A stretch of 64,000 nt of DNA from Clostridium sp. K13 (GTDB taxonomy: Bacteria; Bacillota; Clostridia; Clostridiales; Clostridiaceae), in assembly GCF_019734195.1 (NCBI RefSeq), contig NZ_JAASHM010000007.1:60119-124118 (forward strand). The letters run 5' to 3'. The notes beneath the pieces were generated by a model. It saw nothing but the letters and a program-made list of their open reading frames with translations. It searched no databases and was not told where the DNA came from. Positions 1-9,498 of this stretch are shown here, one piece after another. Both the position numbers and the translations under genes were made by a program. Every line of letters begins with the position of its first letter. Position 1 is the stretch's first letter.

Positions 1-1445
1 TGGTTAAACCCAACTTCTTTAACTCCTAAATAGTTAAATACATTTGTTATAGCTTTTCCAAAGTGTCCAAATGCAACTGCTCCATGGTGTGGATATCTTC
101 CTTCTATTAATACATGTCTATAGAATCTTCCCATTTCTGGAATAGCAAATATACCAATTGATCCAAATGATCTTGTTGCGACTGGTAATACTTCACCTTC
201 TGCAACATATGCAGTTAATTCAGCATCTGCATTACTTTGTAATCTAAAGAATGTGATTTCACCTGGAGCGATATCTCCTTCTAAAGTACCTCTAGTTATA
301 TTTGGTTCTTGATTTGGCTCTAAAGCTCTAGCCATAATCATTTGATTCTTCATATTTTTAAATGATAACTTACATGCTGGAGTATTTCCACAATGGAATC
401 CCATAAATGTATCTTTTAGTGTATAATTGAATTTATCTTTTATTTCTTCTTCATACATATCTCTTGGTACGCTATTGTTAATATCTAATAATGTAACAGC
501 ATCTTTACTTACACAAGTTCCAATATATTCACTTAATGCTCCGTAAATATCAACTTCACATGATACTGGAATTCCTCTTGATACTAATCTACTATTTACA
601 TAGCATGGTACAAATCCAAATTGAGTTTGGAATGATGGCCAGCACTTGTTAGCGAATACAACATATTCTCTAGATCCTTTATGAGCTTCCATCCAGTCTA
701 ATAATGTTAATTCATATTGAGCTAATTTAGGTAAGATACCTGGCATTTTATTACCTTCTCCAAGTTCTTTTTCCATATCAGCTATAACTTCAGGAATTCT
801 TGGATCATTTGCATGTTCATTAAATGCTGCAAATAAATCTAATTCTGAGTTTTCTTCTATTTCAACACCTAAGTTATATAATTGTTTAATTGGTGCATTA
901 CATGCTAAGAAGTCTTGTGGTCTTGGTCCAAAAGATATAACCTTTAAGTTTTGTAACCCTAAAAGTGTAGTAGCAACCGGTTCAAATTCCTTAATCATTT
1001 CTGCAACTTCTTCATAAGTTCCTACTGGATATTCTGGAATATATGCTTTAATGTTTCTTAACGCTAAGTTATAACTAGCATTAAGCATTCCACAGTAAGC
1101 ATCTCCTCTTCCTCCAACTAAGTTGTTTCCTGTTTCTTCAGCTGCAGCTACAAACATAACTGGTCCACCAAATTCTTTAGCAAGTAAAGTTTCTGCTGTT
1201 TCTGGTCCAAAGTTTCCAAGATAAACTACTAAAGCATTTACTCCTGCTTCTTTAACTTGAGCTAAAGCTTGTCTCATATGAACTTCACTTTCAACAGTTG
1301 TTGGACATTCATATATATCTCCATAAGTTTCTTTATAAGCTTTTACTACAGCTTGTCTACGTCCTGTAGATAACTCCATTGGGAAACAGTCTCTACTAAC
1401 TGCAACAATTCCTAATTTTACGTCTGGTATATTTTTGAAATTCAT
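1..1445 (-). CDS. xylA: Xylose isomerase, FucI/AraA fold (CAC2610 type), C-terminus cut by window edge
   Basis: The gene reads leftward from ATG at 1443-1445, preceded by GAGGAG, and is open for 481 codons to the window edge, so only the last few residues are missing. The protein resembles the L-fucose/L-arabinose isomerase superfamily: an N-terminal Rossmann-like half, then conserved WPSFQ, CEVDIYGAL (metal-binding Glu and Asp candidates), GFHCGN and a C-terminal PHHGAVAFGHFG histidine segment. A relative annotated as fucose isomerase-like in C. acetobutylicum (CAC2610) was shown to be a non-orthologous xylose isomerase within the XylR regulon. The neighbourhood here (xylB, xylR, tkt, tal) supports D-xylose to D-xylulose as the reaction. 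No classical XylA is seen in the window. L-fucose or L-arabinose isomerase is the alternative, but no fucose or arabinose genes are present. Confidence 0.85.
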   Translation of the reverse strand, partial: MNFKNIPDVKLGIVAVSRDCFPMELSTGRRQAVVKAYKETYGDIYECPTTVESEVHMRQALAQVKEAGVNALVVYLGNFGPETAETLLAKEFGGPVMFVAAAEETGNNLVGGRGDAYCGMLNASYNLALRNIKAYIPEYPVGTYEEVAEMIKEFEPVATTLLGLQNLKVISFGPRPQDFLACNAPIKQLYNLGVEIEENSELDLFAAFNEHANDPRIPEVIADMEKELGEGNKMPGILPKLAQYELTLLDWMEAHKGSREYVVFANKCWPSFQTQFGFVPCYVNSRLVSRGIPVSCEVDIYGALSEYIGTCVSKDAVTLLDINNSVPRDMYEEEIKDKFNYTLKDTFMGFHCGNTPACKLSFKNMKNQMIMARALEPNQEPNITRGTLEGDIAPGEITFFRLQSNADAELTAYVAEGEVLPVATRSFGSIGIFAIPEMGRFYRHVLIEGRYPHHGAVAFGHFGKAITNVFNYLGVKEVGFN

Positions 1446-1546
1446 AATAATTCTCCTCAACTTTCCTTTTATTTTTTCTAATAATTTATTTTTAATTTTT
1501 ATTACTTAACTTTTTACTTATATCAAAAGCATATTAATTTCTTAAT

Positions 1547-2170
1547 TTACTTTATTGAAATATTTTCACCCTTAAGACCAATAAATGCTCCTTGTTCTTC
1601 AAGATCTGTTTCTGGATGTCCTATAAGCCATTTATTTTTTGCAAATAATAATGCATCTTCACCTTGTTTTTCTATATTTACTTCCAATGCTGTATTAGTA
1701 TTTTTATGTAGTATTACTACACATTTAAATCCATTATTATTAGCATTGCATGGTGCATAATGTAATGTAGTTCCATAAACTTCTATTGCTGTTCCTGCTG
1801 GTACAAAAATAGCCTCAATTTTTGAAGTATCATAAGAGTAATCGTCTTCAATATCTTGTTCCAAACCTAATAATAAAATTAAATCAGTAACAGCTATATT
1901 AATTTCACTAGTTCTATGATACTCAACTGCATTTAGCATATAATTATTGCCATTGCAATAACCTATTTGAATATCAAGGCCTCCAAATTCTCTATTTTTA
2001 AATTCTTTAGCCACATCTAAATTTTCTAATTCTTTTATAGAAGGTTCATATATTACCCCTTCTGGTAATGGTGTTGCTTCCATTTTATTTAAAAGCTCTT
2101 TAACATCATAATTCTTAAGTACTCTACCATACTTTTTAAACTCTATATCATTGACATTTTTTATAACCAC
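1547..2170 (-). CDS. DUF4867 family protein in the xylose operon
   Basis: The 207-residue soluble protein starts at GTG (2168-2170), which sits behind AAGGAGA with suitable spacing. No ATG in frame has a better site. It looks like DUF4867, a family without a known function. There is no signal peptide or membrane segment. The middle is strand-rich, and a VPAGTAIEVYG...LHYAPC stretch is reminiscent of cupin-like sugar-binding folds; that fold is my guess. It ends 101 bases before the xylose isomerase start with no terminator between them, so the two are probably co-transcribed. I believe a hypothetical gene sits in the same place in C. acetobutylicum (CAC2611). A role in sugar handling, such as an epimerase or accessory factor, is inferred from position only. 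Confidence 0.7.
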   Translation of the reverse strand: MVIKNVNDIEFKKYGRVLKNYDVKELLNKMEATPLPEGVIYEPSIKELENLDVAKEFKNREFGGLDIQIGYCNGNNYMLNAVEYHRTSEINIAVTDLILLLGLEQDIEDDYSYDTSKIEAIFVPAGTAIEVYGTTLHYAPCNANNNGFKCVVILHKNTNTALEVNIEKQGEDALLFAKNKWLIGHPETDLEEQGAFIGLKGENISIK

Positions 2171-2412
2171 TCAATTCATCTCCTTAATATATAAGTACAA
2201 GCTCCTTTATCTTTCTAAAATTAAACAGCAATTAATTTTAATGCTAAGTGTAAATTGAATTTAACAACTTTAGTGTGTTCGTAAAGAAGAAAATTTTAAT
2301 AAGAAATACCATGTCCAATTAAAATCCTTATGTGTTCTCTTTGGTTTCTAAATCAAATATTTAGAATTTCATGACAAGAAGCTTGTATTTAATAAATTAA
2401 TAGCTATATTAA

Positions 2413-4398
2413 TTAGCTAAATAATTTCATTGTTTCATTAACAACATTTTCAACTGTAAATCCAAACTGTTCAAATAAAGTTGCTGCATTTCCTGATGCA
2501 CCAAATGTATCTAGCGAAACTACTTTTCCATCTAATCCCACATATTGATACCAACCAAATGAAGTTAATGCTTCAACTGCAACTCTCTTTCTAACACTAT
2601 TTGGAAGTACGCTTTCTTTATAAGCTTCATCTTGAGCATTAAATATTTCAAATGATGGAATACTTACTACTCTTGCATCTATACCTTTAACTGCTAATTC
2701 ATCTGCTGCCTTAAATATAAGTTCAACTTCTGATCCTGAAGCCATTAATATTACATCTGGAGTTTCTTTCTTAGAATCTTTAAGAATGTATCCTCCTTTT
2801 AATGCTCTCTTTGCACATCCATCATATAGTGGTAACTTTTGCCTAGTTAATACTAATGAAGTTGGAGTTGTACCATTAGTTACTGCATAATACCAAGCTG
2901 CTGCAGTTTCTTTTGAATCTGCTGGTCTAAATACAGTCATATTTGGCATACTTCTAAGTGCTGCTAATTGCTCTATTGGTTGATGAGTTGGACCATCTTC
3001 CCCTACTCCAATACTATCATGAGTTAATACATAAGCTATTGGTAAATTCATTAATGAAGATAATCTCATTGCCCCTTTCATGTAATCACTAAATACAAAG
3101 AATGTTGCACAGAATACCTTTAATCCTCCATGAGCATACATACCATTTGCTATAGCAGCCATTGCATGTTCTCTTACTCCAAAGTGAAGGTTTCTTCCAC
3201 TTCTATCTTCTGCTGAAAAATCACCTTTTCCAGACATATAAGTTTTATTAGAAGGAGCTAAATCAGCTGATCCTCCAATAAAGTTTGGAATCAATTCTGC
3301 TAATCTATTTATCATAATTCCTGAAGATTCTCTTGTAGCCATTTCTTTATCAAAACTCCAAAAATCTTCATTATTTAATAAAGCCTCACTATCGATTTCT
3401 CCTGACATCCACTTAGAATATTCTGCTGCTAATTCAGGATATTCATTTTGATATGCTTCAAATAAACTATTCCAAAAATTTTCTTTTTCTACTCCTGCAT
3501 TAATGTAATTATCCATGTTAGAATATACTTCTGCTGGAACGTATAACTCTTCTTGCTTCCATCCTAAGTTTTCCTTCATTGCTTTTACATTTTCAGCTCC
3601 TAAAGGTTCTCCGTGTGCAGATGCTTTTCCTTGCTTTGCAGGACATCCAAATCCAATTTGATTTTTAACTATTATCATTGATGGCTTTGTAGTCTCGCTC
3701 TTAGCTTCTTCAATTGCTTTTTCAATTGCTTCAATATCATTTCCATCATTTACTTTAATTACTTGCCAGTTATATGCTTCATATCTTTTTGCTACATCTT
3801 CTCTAAATGCTATATCAGTATCCCCTTCAATAGATATATTATTTGAATCATATAAAACTATAAGCTTTCCTAACCCTAAAGTTCCTGCTAATGAAGAAGC
3901 TTCTCCTGAAATTCCTTCCATTAAACATCCATCACCAACTATAGAGTAAGTATAGTGATTAACTACTTCATATCCTGGTTTATTAAACTTTTCTGCTAAA
4001 TGGCTTTCTGCAATTGCCATACCAACTGCATTACATATACCTTGTCCTAAAGGTCCAGTTGTTATCTCAACACCTTTAGTATGACCATATTCAGGATGTC
4101 CTGGTGTTAAACTTCCTACTTGTCTAAAATTCTTAATATCTTCAACAGTTATTCCATATCCAAATAAATGTAATAAAGAATACTCAAGCATTGATCCATG
4201 ACCTGCTGATAATATAAATCTATCTCTGTTATCCCAATTAGGATTCTTTCCATTATGATTCATTTTACTCCATAATGTATATGCCATAGTTGCTGCTCCA
4301 AGTGGTAATCCCGGATGACCTGATTTTGATTTTTCTATTGCATCTGCTGAAAGTACTCTTATTGCATTTATACTTAATTTATCTAGTTCTCTACTCAT
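2413..4398 (-). CDS. tkt: Transketolase
   Basis: The 661-residue protein has the full transketolase layout. The N-terminal thiamine-diphosphate domain has [17 protein letters not shown] and the cofactor motif GDGCLMEG through the Asn-containing NNIS. The pyrimidine-binding domain has FGVREHAM, with the catalytic Glu, followed by [15 protein letters not shown]-terminal domain follows. Length is normal for the family. It moves two-carbon units between pentose phosphates in the non-oxidative pentose phosphate pathway, consuming the xylulose 5-phosphate made by the neighbouring xylB. The start ATG follows AAAGGGG at proper spacing. The gene lies 92 bases downstream of the transaldolase on the same strand. 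Confidence 0.97.
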   Translation of the reverse strand: MSRELDKLSINAIRVLSADAIEKSKSGHPGLPLGAATMAYTLWSKMNHNGKNPNWDNRDRFILSAGHGSMLEYSLLHLFGYGITVEDIKNFRQVGSLTPGHPEYGHTKGVEITTGPLGQGICNAVGMAIAESHLAEKFNKPGYEVVNHYTYSIVGDGCLMEGISGEASSLAGTLGLGKLIVLYDSNNISIEGDTDIAFREDVAKRYEAYNWQVIKVNDGNDIEAIEKAIEEAKSETTKPSMIIVKNQIGFGCPAKQGKASAHGEPLGAENVKAMKENLGWKQEELYVPAEVYSNMDNYINAGVEKENFWNSLFEAYQNEYPELAAEYSKWMSGEIDSEALLNNEDFWSFDKEMATRESSGIMINRLAELIPNFIGGSADLAPSNKTYMSGKGDFSAEDRSGRNLHFGVREHAMAAIANGMYAHGGLKVFCATFFVFSDYMKGAMRLSSLMNLPIAYVLTHDSIGVGEDGPTHQPIEQLAALRSMPNMTVFRPADSKETAAAWYYAVTNGTTPTSLVLTRQKLPLYDGCAKRALKGGYILKDSKKETPDVILMASGSEVELIFKAADELAVKGIDARVVSIPSFEIFNAQDEAYKESVLPNSVRKRVAVEALTSFGWYQYVGLDGKVVSLDTFGASGNAATLFEQFGFTVENVVNETMKLFS

Positions 4399-4490
4399 CT
4401 TTAACCCCTTTTGATTATTTAAATTTATTTCTAATTTACTGTACCTAAAGGTTACAGCAAACTAGAAACTTATTTTATTTCTTATTTATA

Positions 4491-5138
4491 CTATTTACCA
4501 AAAGCTGAAGCCCAATCTGCCTTAAACTTTTCAAGACCTGCATCTGTTAATGGATGCTTAACCATTTGCATTACTAAAGCATGTGGTACTGTTGCAATAT
4601 GTGCACCTGCTCTAGCTGCTTCTATAACATGAATTGGATGTCTTACACTTGCAGCTATTATTTCTGTTGTTATTCCATGAACATCAAATATTTCAGCAAT
4701 TGTTCTAACAAGTTCCATACCATCCATAGATATATCATCTACTCTTCCTAAAAACGGACTAACATAAGTTGCCCCTGCATTTGCTGCTAATAATGCTTGG
4801 TTAGCAGAGAATATTAATGTAACATTTGTCTTAATCCCTTCACTAGCCAATACTTTAACAGCCTTAAGACCTTCAACTGTCATTGGAATTTTAACTATCA
4901 TATTTGGATGAATAGCAGCAATTTCTCTACCTTCTTTTATCATTCCTGCTGCATCTTCACTTACAACCTCACCACTAATAGGTCCATCTACTATTTCTGT
5001 TATTTCTTTTATAACTTCATTAAAGTCTCTACCTTCCTTAGCTATTAATGATGGGTTTGTAGTTACTCCACAAATAACTCCCATTTCATTAGCTTCTTTA
5101 ATATGCTCTACATTTGCAGTATCTAAAAATAACTTCAT
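4491..5138 (-). CDS. tal: Transaldolase, TalC/fructose-6-phosphate aldolase-like short form
   Basis: At 215 residues this is the short TalC/MipB-type transaldolase, not the long TalB type. It starts [16 protein letters not shown] and has [13 protein letters not shown], the Schiff-base lysine in VKIPMT and SPFLGRVDD, all typical. It transfers dihydroxyacetone units between sugar phosphates and pairs with the adjacent transketolase. The start ATG follows AAAGGGGAG. Some members of the subfamily are fructose-6-phosphate aldolases; the tkt neighbour favours transaldolase activity. Confidence 0.93.
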   Translation of the reverse strand: MKLFLDTANVEHIKEANEMGVICGVTTNPSLIAKEGRDFNEVIKEITEIVDGPISGEVVSEDAAGMIKEGREIAAIHPNMIVKIPMTVEGLKAVKVLASEGIKTNVTLIFSANQALLAANAGATYVSPFLGRVDDISMDGMELVRTIAEIFDVHGITTEIIAASVRHPIHVIEAARAGAHIATVPHALVMQMVKHPLTDAGLEKFKADWASAFGK

Positions 5139-5174
5139 TTTAAACTCCCCTTTATATTATAAATATTATTTAAC

Positions 5175-5201
5175 AACTTTTTAAAATTAGTTTTAAAAGT
5201 T
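5175..5201. promoter_or_regulatory. Inverted repeat upstream of tal, candidate XylR operator
   Basis: An AT-rich near-palindrome has arms AACTTTTTAAAA and TTTTAAAAGTT around a short centre. It resembles the repeat over the xylB promoter (8059-8081), sharing the core ACTTTTTAAAAGT. ROK-family repressors bind AT-rich palindromes. The assignment is inferred from similarity of only two sites in AT-rich DNA. Confidence 0.3.
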
Positions 5202-5208
5202 TTTTTAT

Positions 5209-5238
5209 AAAAAGGCAGTTATAATTTCTGCCCTTTTA
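5209..5238 (-). terminator. Terminator after xylR
   Basis: On the minus strand a G/C-containing stem (GGGCAG pairing with CTGCC, extended by A:T pairs) is followed by TTTTTA. It lies just past the xylR stop and separates the xylBR transcript from tal-tkt. Confidence 0.6.
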
Positions 5239-5260
5239 ATTGTAGATTTTAGTTACTATA

Positions 5261-6403
5261 TTAATTCAAAAACTCTTCTAATGGAACCATTGCTGCGCCT
5301 AAAAGATATGATTCTTTAAATTCTGTAACATCTATCTTACAATTTTCTTCATTTGTAAATAAATTGTCTTTATATACAACACTTCTTAAGAAGTCTATAT
5401 TTTCTTTTAATAAACTATTTATATCTCCACCTAAAACTACACTTCTTGGATCTAATAGCATTGTTAAATTAGCTATTCCTATACCAAGCATTTTACAATA
5501 CTTCTCCAAAACATCTTTTGTAGTTTTATTTCCCTTTTCAAATACTTCTATAAACTCTTCTATATCATCTACTTTTTTGCTACTCAAATTATTGAATTCT
5601 TCTAATAATGCATTAGTTGAAGTATATGATTCTAAACAACCATTAGAACCACACTTGCACTTCTTGCCCTCAATAGCAATTTTAATATGCCCCATTTCTC
5701 CTGCTGCATTATTACTTCCTCTATAAATCTTTCCATCTATTATTATTCCTAATCCTAATCCCTCAGTTATAGAAACATATAAAAGATTATTTAAAACATC
5801 CTTCTTATTTAGAAATTCATAATATGCTGAAAGATTAGCTTCATTATCTATATATATATGAGTATTAAATTCCTCAAAGTTTTCCTTTAAATTATAATTT
5901 TCTGCTCCTAATAGATAACAATTTTTTATTATTCCTTCTTCTGAATCTACTGTACCAGGAATTGAAATACCAATTCCTAATAATCTATCAATAGAAATAT
6001 CATTTCGACTTAATATTTCTTTAATATTCTCTTTAGCAATAGCTACTATATTTTCAAATCCTTCATTATTATGTCTTATCCTAACAGCTTCTATAACTTC
6101 TTTTTTTAAATTTATTATAGATAATTTCACATGACGAGGGGTTAACGCTATTCCTAAAGCAAATCTACAGTTTTCATTGATTTTTAATGCCATTGCTTTT
6201 CTTCCACCAGTAGATTCTAAAGACCTAACATCACTAACAATCCCCTCTTTTTTAAGTTCTGTTATATTAGTTGAAACTGTAGTAATACTTATATCTAAAC
6301 TTCTTGAAATATCTAATTTAGTTATTTCATTTTTTTCTAATAATAACTTAATTATTTTTTTTCTATTTGTTTCTTTAATTTTGCTATGATTTACTTCTAT
6401 CAA
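5261..6403 (-). CDS. xylR: Xylose-responsive ROK-family repressor XylR
   Basis: ROK transcription repressor of about 380 residues. It has an N-terminal winged helix-turn-helix (NRKKIIKLLLEKNEITKLDISRSL onward) and a sugar-kinase-like ROK domain with GIGISIPGTVD and the ROK zinc motif KCKCGSNGCLES. It presumably represses xylB and related genes until xylose binds. I place the start at TTG (6401-6403) because GAGAGGGGAAG lies just ahead of it. The in-frame ATG 11 codons upstream has no ribosome-binding site and lies 5 bases from the xylB stop. The xylB-xylR overlap suggests one transcript and translational coupling. Confidence 0.88.
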   Translation of the reverse strand: MIEVNHSKIKETNRKKIIKLLLEKNEITKLDISRSLDISITTVSTNITELKKEGIVSDVRSLESTGGRKAMALKINENCRFALGIALTPRHVKLSIINLKKEVIEAVRIRHNNEGFENIVAIAKENIKEILSRNDISIDRLLGIGISIPGTVDSEEGIIKNCYLLGAENYNLKENFEEFNTHIYIDNEANLSAYYEFLNKKDVLNNLLYVSITEGLGLGIIIDGKIYRGSNNAAGEMGHIKIAIEGKKCKCGSNGCLESYTSTNALLEEFNNLSSKKVDDIEEFIEVFEKGNKTTKDVLEKYCKMLGIGIANLTMLLDPRSVVLGGDINSLLKENIDFLRSVVYKDNLFTNEENCKIDVTEFKESYLLGAAMVPLEEFLN

Positions 6404-6440
6404 ATATGTCTTCCCCTCTCGAATGTCACCATCCAAGAAC

Positions 6441-7943
6441 TTAAATATCTTTTAATCTTGGATAAAGTGAATTATATACTTTATATATCTTATCATAAAG
6501 GGCAATATTATCACAATTTGGATTTACAACATCTTGACCTTTTATAATTTTTTCACATGCCTCTTCAACAGATTCATATATTCCAACACCTACACCTGCT
6601 AATATAGCAACTCCCAATGCTGGTCCCTCTGATGCTTTTATTGTGCTTAATTTATAATTAAATATATCTGCTAAAATTTGTCTCCAAACTTCACTTTCTG
6701 CTCCACCACCACTAACTCTTACATCAGTAATTTCAACTTTCATATCCTCTATAATATCTAAACAGTTCTTTAAACTAAAGCTAACACCTTCTAAAATACT
6801 TCTAACAAAATCAGCATGCTTATTTATTAATGATACTCCGACAAATCCACCTTTTACATTTGGATCTATATGAGGAGTTCTTTCTCCCATAAGATATGGC
6901 ATATAAATTACTCCATTTGCTCCTGGTTTTGAACCTGCAGCTTCTTTTGATAAATAATCATATATATTCATATTTTTTTCTTTAGCTTCATCAATTTCTT
7001 TTCTACAGAAGTTTTCCTTAAACCACTTTAAAGAAAGTCCTGCACCTTGAGTTACTCCCATAACATGCCACTTATTAGGAACTGCATGACATAAAGTATG
7101 AACTCTACCCTCTTTATCAAATCTAGGAGTATCTGTTGAAGCAAATACAACTCCTGAAGAACCTATAACAGTTGAAATTATTCCTTCACTTACTATTCCA
7201 CTTCCTACTGCACCAGCAGCTTGATCTCCTGCTCCACCAGCTACTCCAGTACCAGCTACTAATCCAGTAATCTTTGCAACCTCTTCAGTAACATGTCCAC
7301 TTATAACTATTGACTCATAAACATCTGCTAATATATTTTTATCTATTTCTAATGCTTGAAGTAATTCATCACTCCAATTTCTACTGTTTATATCTAACAT
7401 TTGCATACCACTTGCATCTGAAACCTCAGTAGCAAATACACCTGTTAATTTAAATCTTATATAATCCTTTGGTAAAAGAACTTTATATATATTCTTATAA
7501 TTTTCTGGTTCATTATCTCTTACCCATAATAGCTTTGAAAGAGTAAATCCTGTTAATGCTGGATTACCTGTTATTTCAATTAACTTTTCCGTACCTAAAA
7601 CTTCTGTCATGTATTCACATTGTTTTTCAGTTCTTTGATCACACCAAATAATTGAATTTCTTATAACATTACAATCCTTGTCCACTAATACAAGTCCATG
7701 CATTTGTCCACTTAAACCTATACCTTTTATATCAGAAGCATTAACTTTGCTATTTTTAACTACATCTTTAATTCCATTAAGGCAAGCTTGCCACCAATCC
7801 TCTGGATTTTGTTCTGCCCATCCTACTTGTGGTTGAAATAAATCATAACCATAAGTTGCAGTTTCAATTGTATTTCCTAATTCATCAAACAAAGCTGTCT
7901 TTGTTCCTGATGTACCAATATCTAAACCTAATAAGTATCTCAT
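6441..7943 (-). CDS. xylB: Xylulokinase
   Basis: FGGY-family carbohydrate kinase of about 500 residues. It has LGLDIGTSGTKTALFD at the N-terminus (phosphate-binding loop), SGQMHGLV, the catalytic-Asp segment GGAGDQAAGAVG, and a C-terminal ATP-site VSGGGAESEVWRQ. The SGQMHG motif and neighbours point to D-xylulose as substrate, giving D-xylulose 5-phosphate. The ATG at 7941-7943 follows GGAGGGG and is preferred to the ATG seven codons upstream, which has no Shine-Dalgarno sequence. Confidence 0.95.
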   Translation of the reverse strand: MRYLLGLDIGTSGTKTALFDELGNTIETATYGYDLFQPQVGWAEQNPEDWWQACLNGIKDVVKNSKVNASDIKGIGLSGQMHGLVLVDKDCNVIRNSIIWCDQRTEKQCEYMTEVLGTEKLIEITGNPALTGFTLSKLLWVRDNEPENYKNIYKVLLPKDYIRFKLTGVFATEVSDASGMQMLDINSRNWSDELLQALEIDKNILADVYESIVISGHVTEEVAKITGLVAGTGVAGGAGDQAAGAVGSGIVSEGIISTVIGSSGVVFASTDTPRFDKEGRVHTLCHAVPNKWHVMGVTQGAGLSLKWFKENFCRKEIDEAKEKNMNIYDYLSKEAAGSKPGANGVIYMPYLMGERTPHIDPNVKGGFVGVSLINKHADFVRSILEGVSFSLKNCLDIIEDMKVEITDVRVSGGGAESEVWRQILADIFNYKLSTIKASEGPALGVAILAGVGVGIYESVEEACEKIIKGQDVVNPNCDNIALYDKIYKVYNSLYPRLKDI

Positions 7944-8032
7944 AAACCCCTCCGAATTACTCATAAATTCTTTTTATTTCTATATTTTTAAAACTATTAT
8001 TAAATCACTTTTTAAATGTTATTTCATAAGTT

Positions 8033-8061
8033 ATTATAATACCATTTCTATACTTTTGCAA
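8033..8061 (-). promoter_or_regulatory. Sigma-A promoter of xylB-xylR
   Basis: On the minus strand TTGCAA (8056-8061) and TATAAT (8033-8038) are separated by exactly 17 bases, about 90 bases before the xylB start. The -35 box overlaps the candidate XylR repeat, as expected for a repressed promoter. Confidence 0.75.
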
Positions 8062-8081
8062 CTACTTTTAAAAAGTTTTTG
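8059..8081. promoter_or_regulatory. Candidate XylR operator over the xylB -35 box
   Basis: Imperfect inverted repeat with arms CAACTACTTT and AAAGTTTTTG (8 of 10 positions symmetric) around three to five A/T bases. It overlaps the -35 hexamer, so binding there would block RNA polymerase. Assignment to XylR is by position and ROK-family habit. Confidence 0.4.
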
Positions 8082-8094
8082 TATACATTTTCAA
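8080..8094 (-). promoter_or_regulatory. cre-like site upstream of xylB
   Basis: The minus strand reads TTGAAAATGTATACA, which differs from the WTGNAANCGNWNNCW catabolite-response consensus at one position (C to T). It lies directly upstream of the -35 region. The same deviation occurs at 24936-24950. Confidence 0.35.
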
Positions 8095-8113
8095 TAAAAA
8101 ATAAAAATAAGTC

Positions 8114-8152
8114 AAATTACTTTTATTAATTTTCATATAACAAAAGTAATTT
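8114..8152 (-). terminator. Terminator after the pentapeptide/channel locus
   Basis: Arms 8114-8128 and 8138-8152 pair over 15 positions with one mismatch. On the minus strand the stem is followed by a T-rich tract. It insulates xylB from the upstream locus. Confidence 0.65.
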
Positions 8153-8164
8153 ACCTTTCAAAAT

Positions 8165-9355
8165 TTATCTTACCAATTTCCTTACTACAGTTCCTGTTCC
8201 TATTCCCATCATAATAACACCAAATACTATTTCAAAACTTGCAATAATCTCTGATAAATTTATAGGAATACTTTCATTTGCTCCTACTCCACTAAATAAA
8301 TTTATACTTAATATAATTCCCTCTTTTAAACAATCAAAAATCTCTCTATAATTGTATATATTATATTTCATTAAAGAGATTACAGTATTAGTATCATCAA
8401 TCTCAATTCCAAAAATGGAATATAAAATTCCAAATATAATCATCATTATTAAAGAAAATACTATAGAGTTAATTGGTCTTTCACCATACCCACATGTAGC
8501 CCAATAAAAATATGATGATAACTTAGGAACAAAATCTAAAACATTTCTTTCAATTTTTTTTGCTAAATAATAATACTCACCAAAATTATTATTCAAGGAA
8601 TTTTCCTTAAATTTATCAGCTATAGTTTCATATGTCATATAAATGCCCTCATATTCATCCCTATTCTTTTCTCTTAATTTTATTTGATCAAAGAAGGTTT
8701 TTTGATCAAATTTTGTTTTCATTTTATCAGTAAAATCTAAATCTATTATATATGTATCTATTATTTTAGCCCCACTTAAATCACAATCTTCAATTCTAAT
8801 CCTTTTAAACTCTGAATTAATAACCATTAGACTACTCATATCACTTAAATTAAAAAAACTATTATGAATTAAGCATTTATCAAATATTAAATAACTTAAT
8901 ATACATCCATCAAACTTTGCATAAATATTGCACTTATAAAATTCACATGAAAAATTATCAAATCTATTAAGTGAAGGTTTCTTCTCACTTTCTTCTTAAA
9001 AAAAAGTACAGTTTTCAAATAGTACTCCCCCACTTTCAAAATTACATTCATAAAACTTACACCCTATAAAACTACATTCTTTAAATTTAATATTACCAAA
9101 TGTACAATTAGTTAATATTGAACAAATAATATCACTATTAGCAATTTCTATAAAATCATCTTCACCTAATATTTTACCTCCACCAAAATGCTTAAGATTA
9201 AATTCCTTATAACTATATTCTTTATCAAGATTATATGTATTAGGTAAATATCTACTTTTTAATAACTCATCAAATAACTTTTTATTATTACTTTGTCTAT
9301 TTTGCAGCTGATTTTTTGCTTTATATTTTTCTTCTTTAAAATTTATATAGCCCAT
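8165..9355 (-). pseudogene. Pentapeptide-repeat/two-TM channel protein interrupted by an in-frame TAA
   Basis: Two open stretches, 8996-9355 and 8165-8995, are in the same reading frame and separated only by TAA at 8996-8998. The region between that stop and the first ATG of the second stretch continues the same repeat pattern. Read through, the product would be about 396 residues. It has an acidic/basic N-terminus, pentapeptide-type repeats (CTFGNIKFKECSFIGCKF, then FDNFSCEFYKCNIYAKFDGC), a linker, and a C-terminal pair of membrane helices. The helices flank a pore-like segment SINLFSGVGANES followed by an inner helix ending GTGTVVRKLVR, as in Ion_trans_2 channels. A single CAA, AAA or GAA to TAA change would explain the break. 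Both halves look otherwise undamaged, so the loss is recent, or the stop is a sequencing error. Confidence 0.7.
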
Positions 9356-9386
9356 AATATCAACTCTCTTATAATATTATGGGCTA
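9348..9386 (-). promoter_or_regulatory. Perfect hairpin enclosing the RBS and start codon of the channel gene
   Basis: Thirteen-base arms at 9348-9360 and 9374-9386 are perfect inverted copies (TAGCCCATAATAT). On the minus strand the AGAGAG ribosome-binding site is in the loop, and the ATG with the next codons is in the 3' arm. No U tract follows, so translational control is more likely than termination. Confidence 0.45.
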
Positions 9387-9498
9387 TGTTTTATTACTTT
9401 ATTCTTATATATCCTTTAATATTCAATAATCGTTTAATCATATATATTCAATCTTATTTTAAATTTAGCATAAATATTTTACTTATCTAAAATATATT

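Noticed and set aside
2171..2412. Possible regulatory RNA in the 242-base gap upstream of the DUF4867 gene
   Set aside because: No conserved riboswitch motif, strong stem, terminator or good promoter could be recognised; the stretch is plain AT-rich leader sequence.
4439..4457. CTGTACC/GGTTACAG near-palindrome between tal and tkt
   Set aside because: It needs a one-base gap, has no U tract, and occurs only once; it is too weak to call an operator or terminator.
8840..9000. Programmed frameshift at the T8 run in the channel gene
   Set aside because: Both halves are in the same frame, so slippage by one base would destroy, not restore, the reading; a simple nonsense codon explains the break.
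9293..9490. 65-codon plus-strand frame near the response regulator
   Set aside because: It overlaps the antisense of the channel gene start and its inverted repeat and has no ribosome-binding site.
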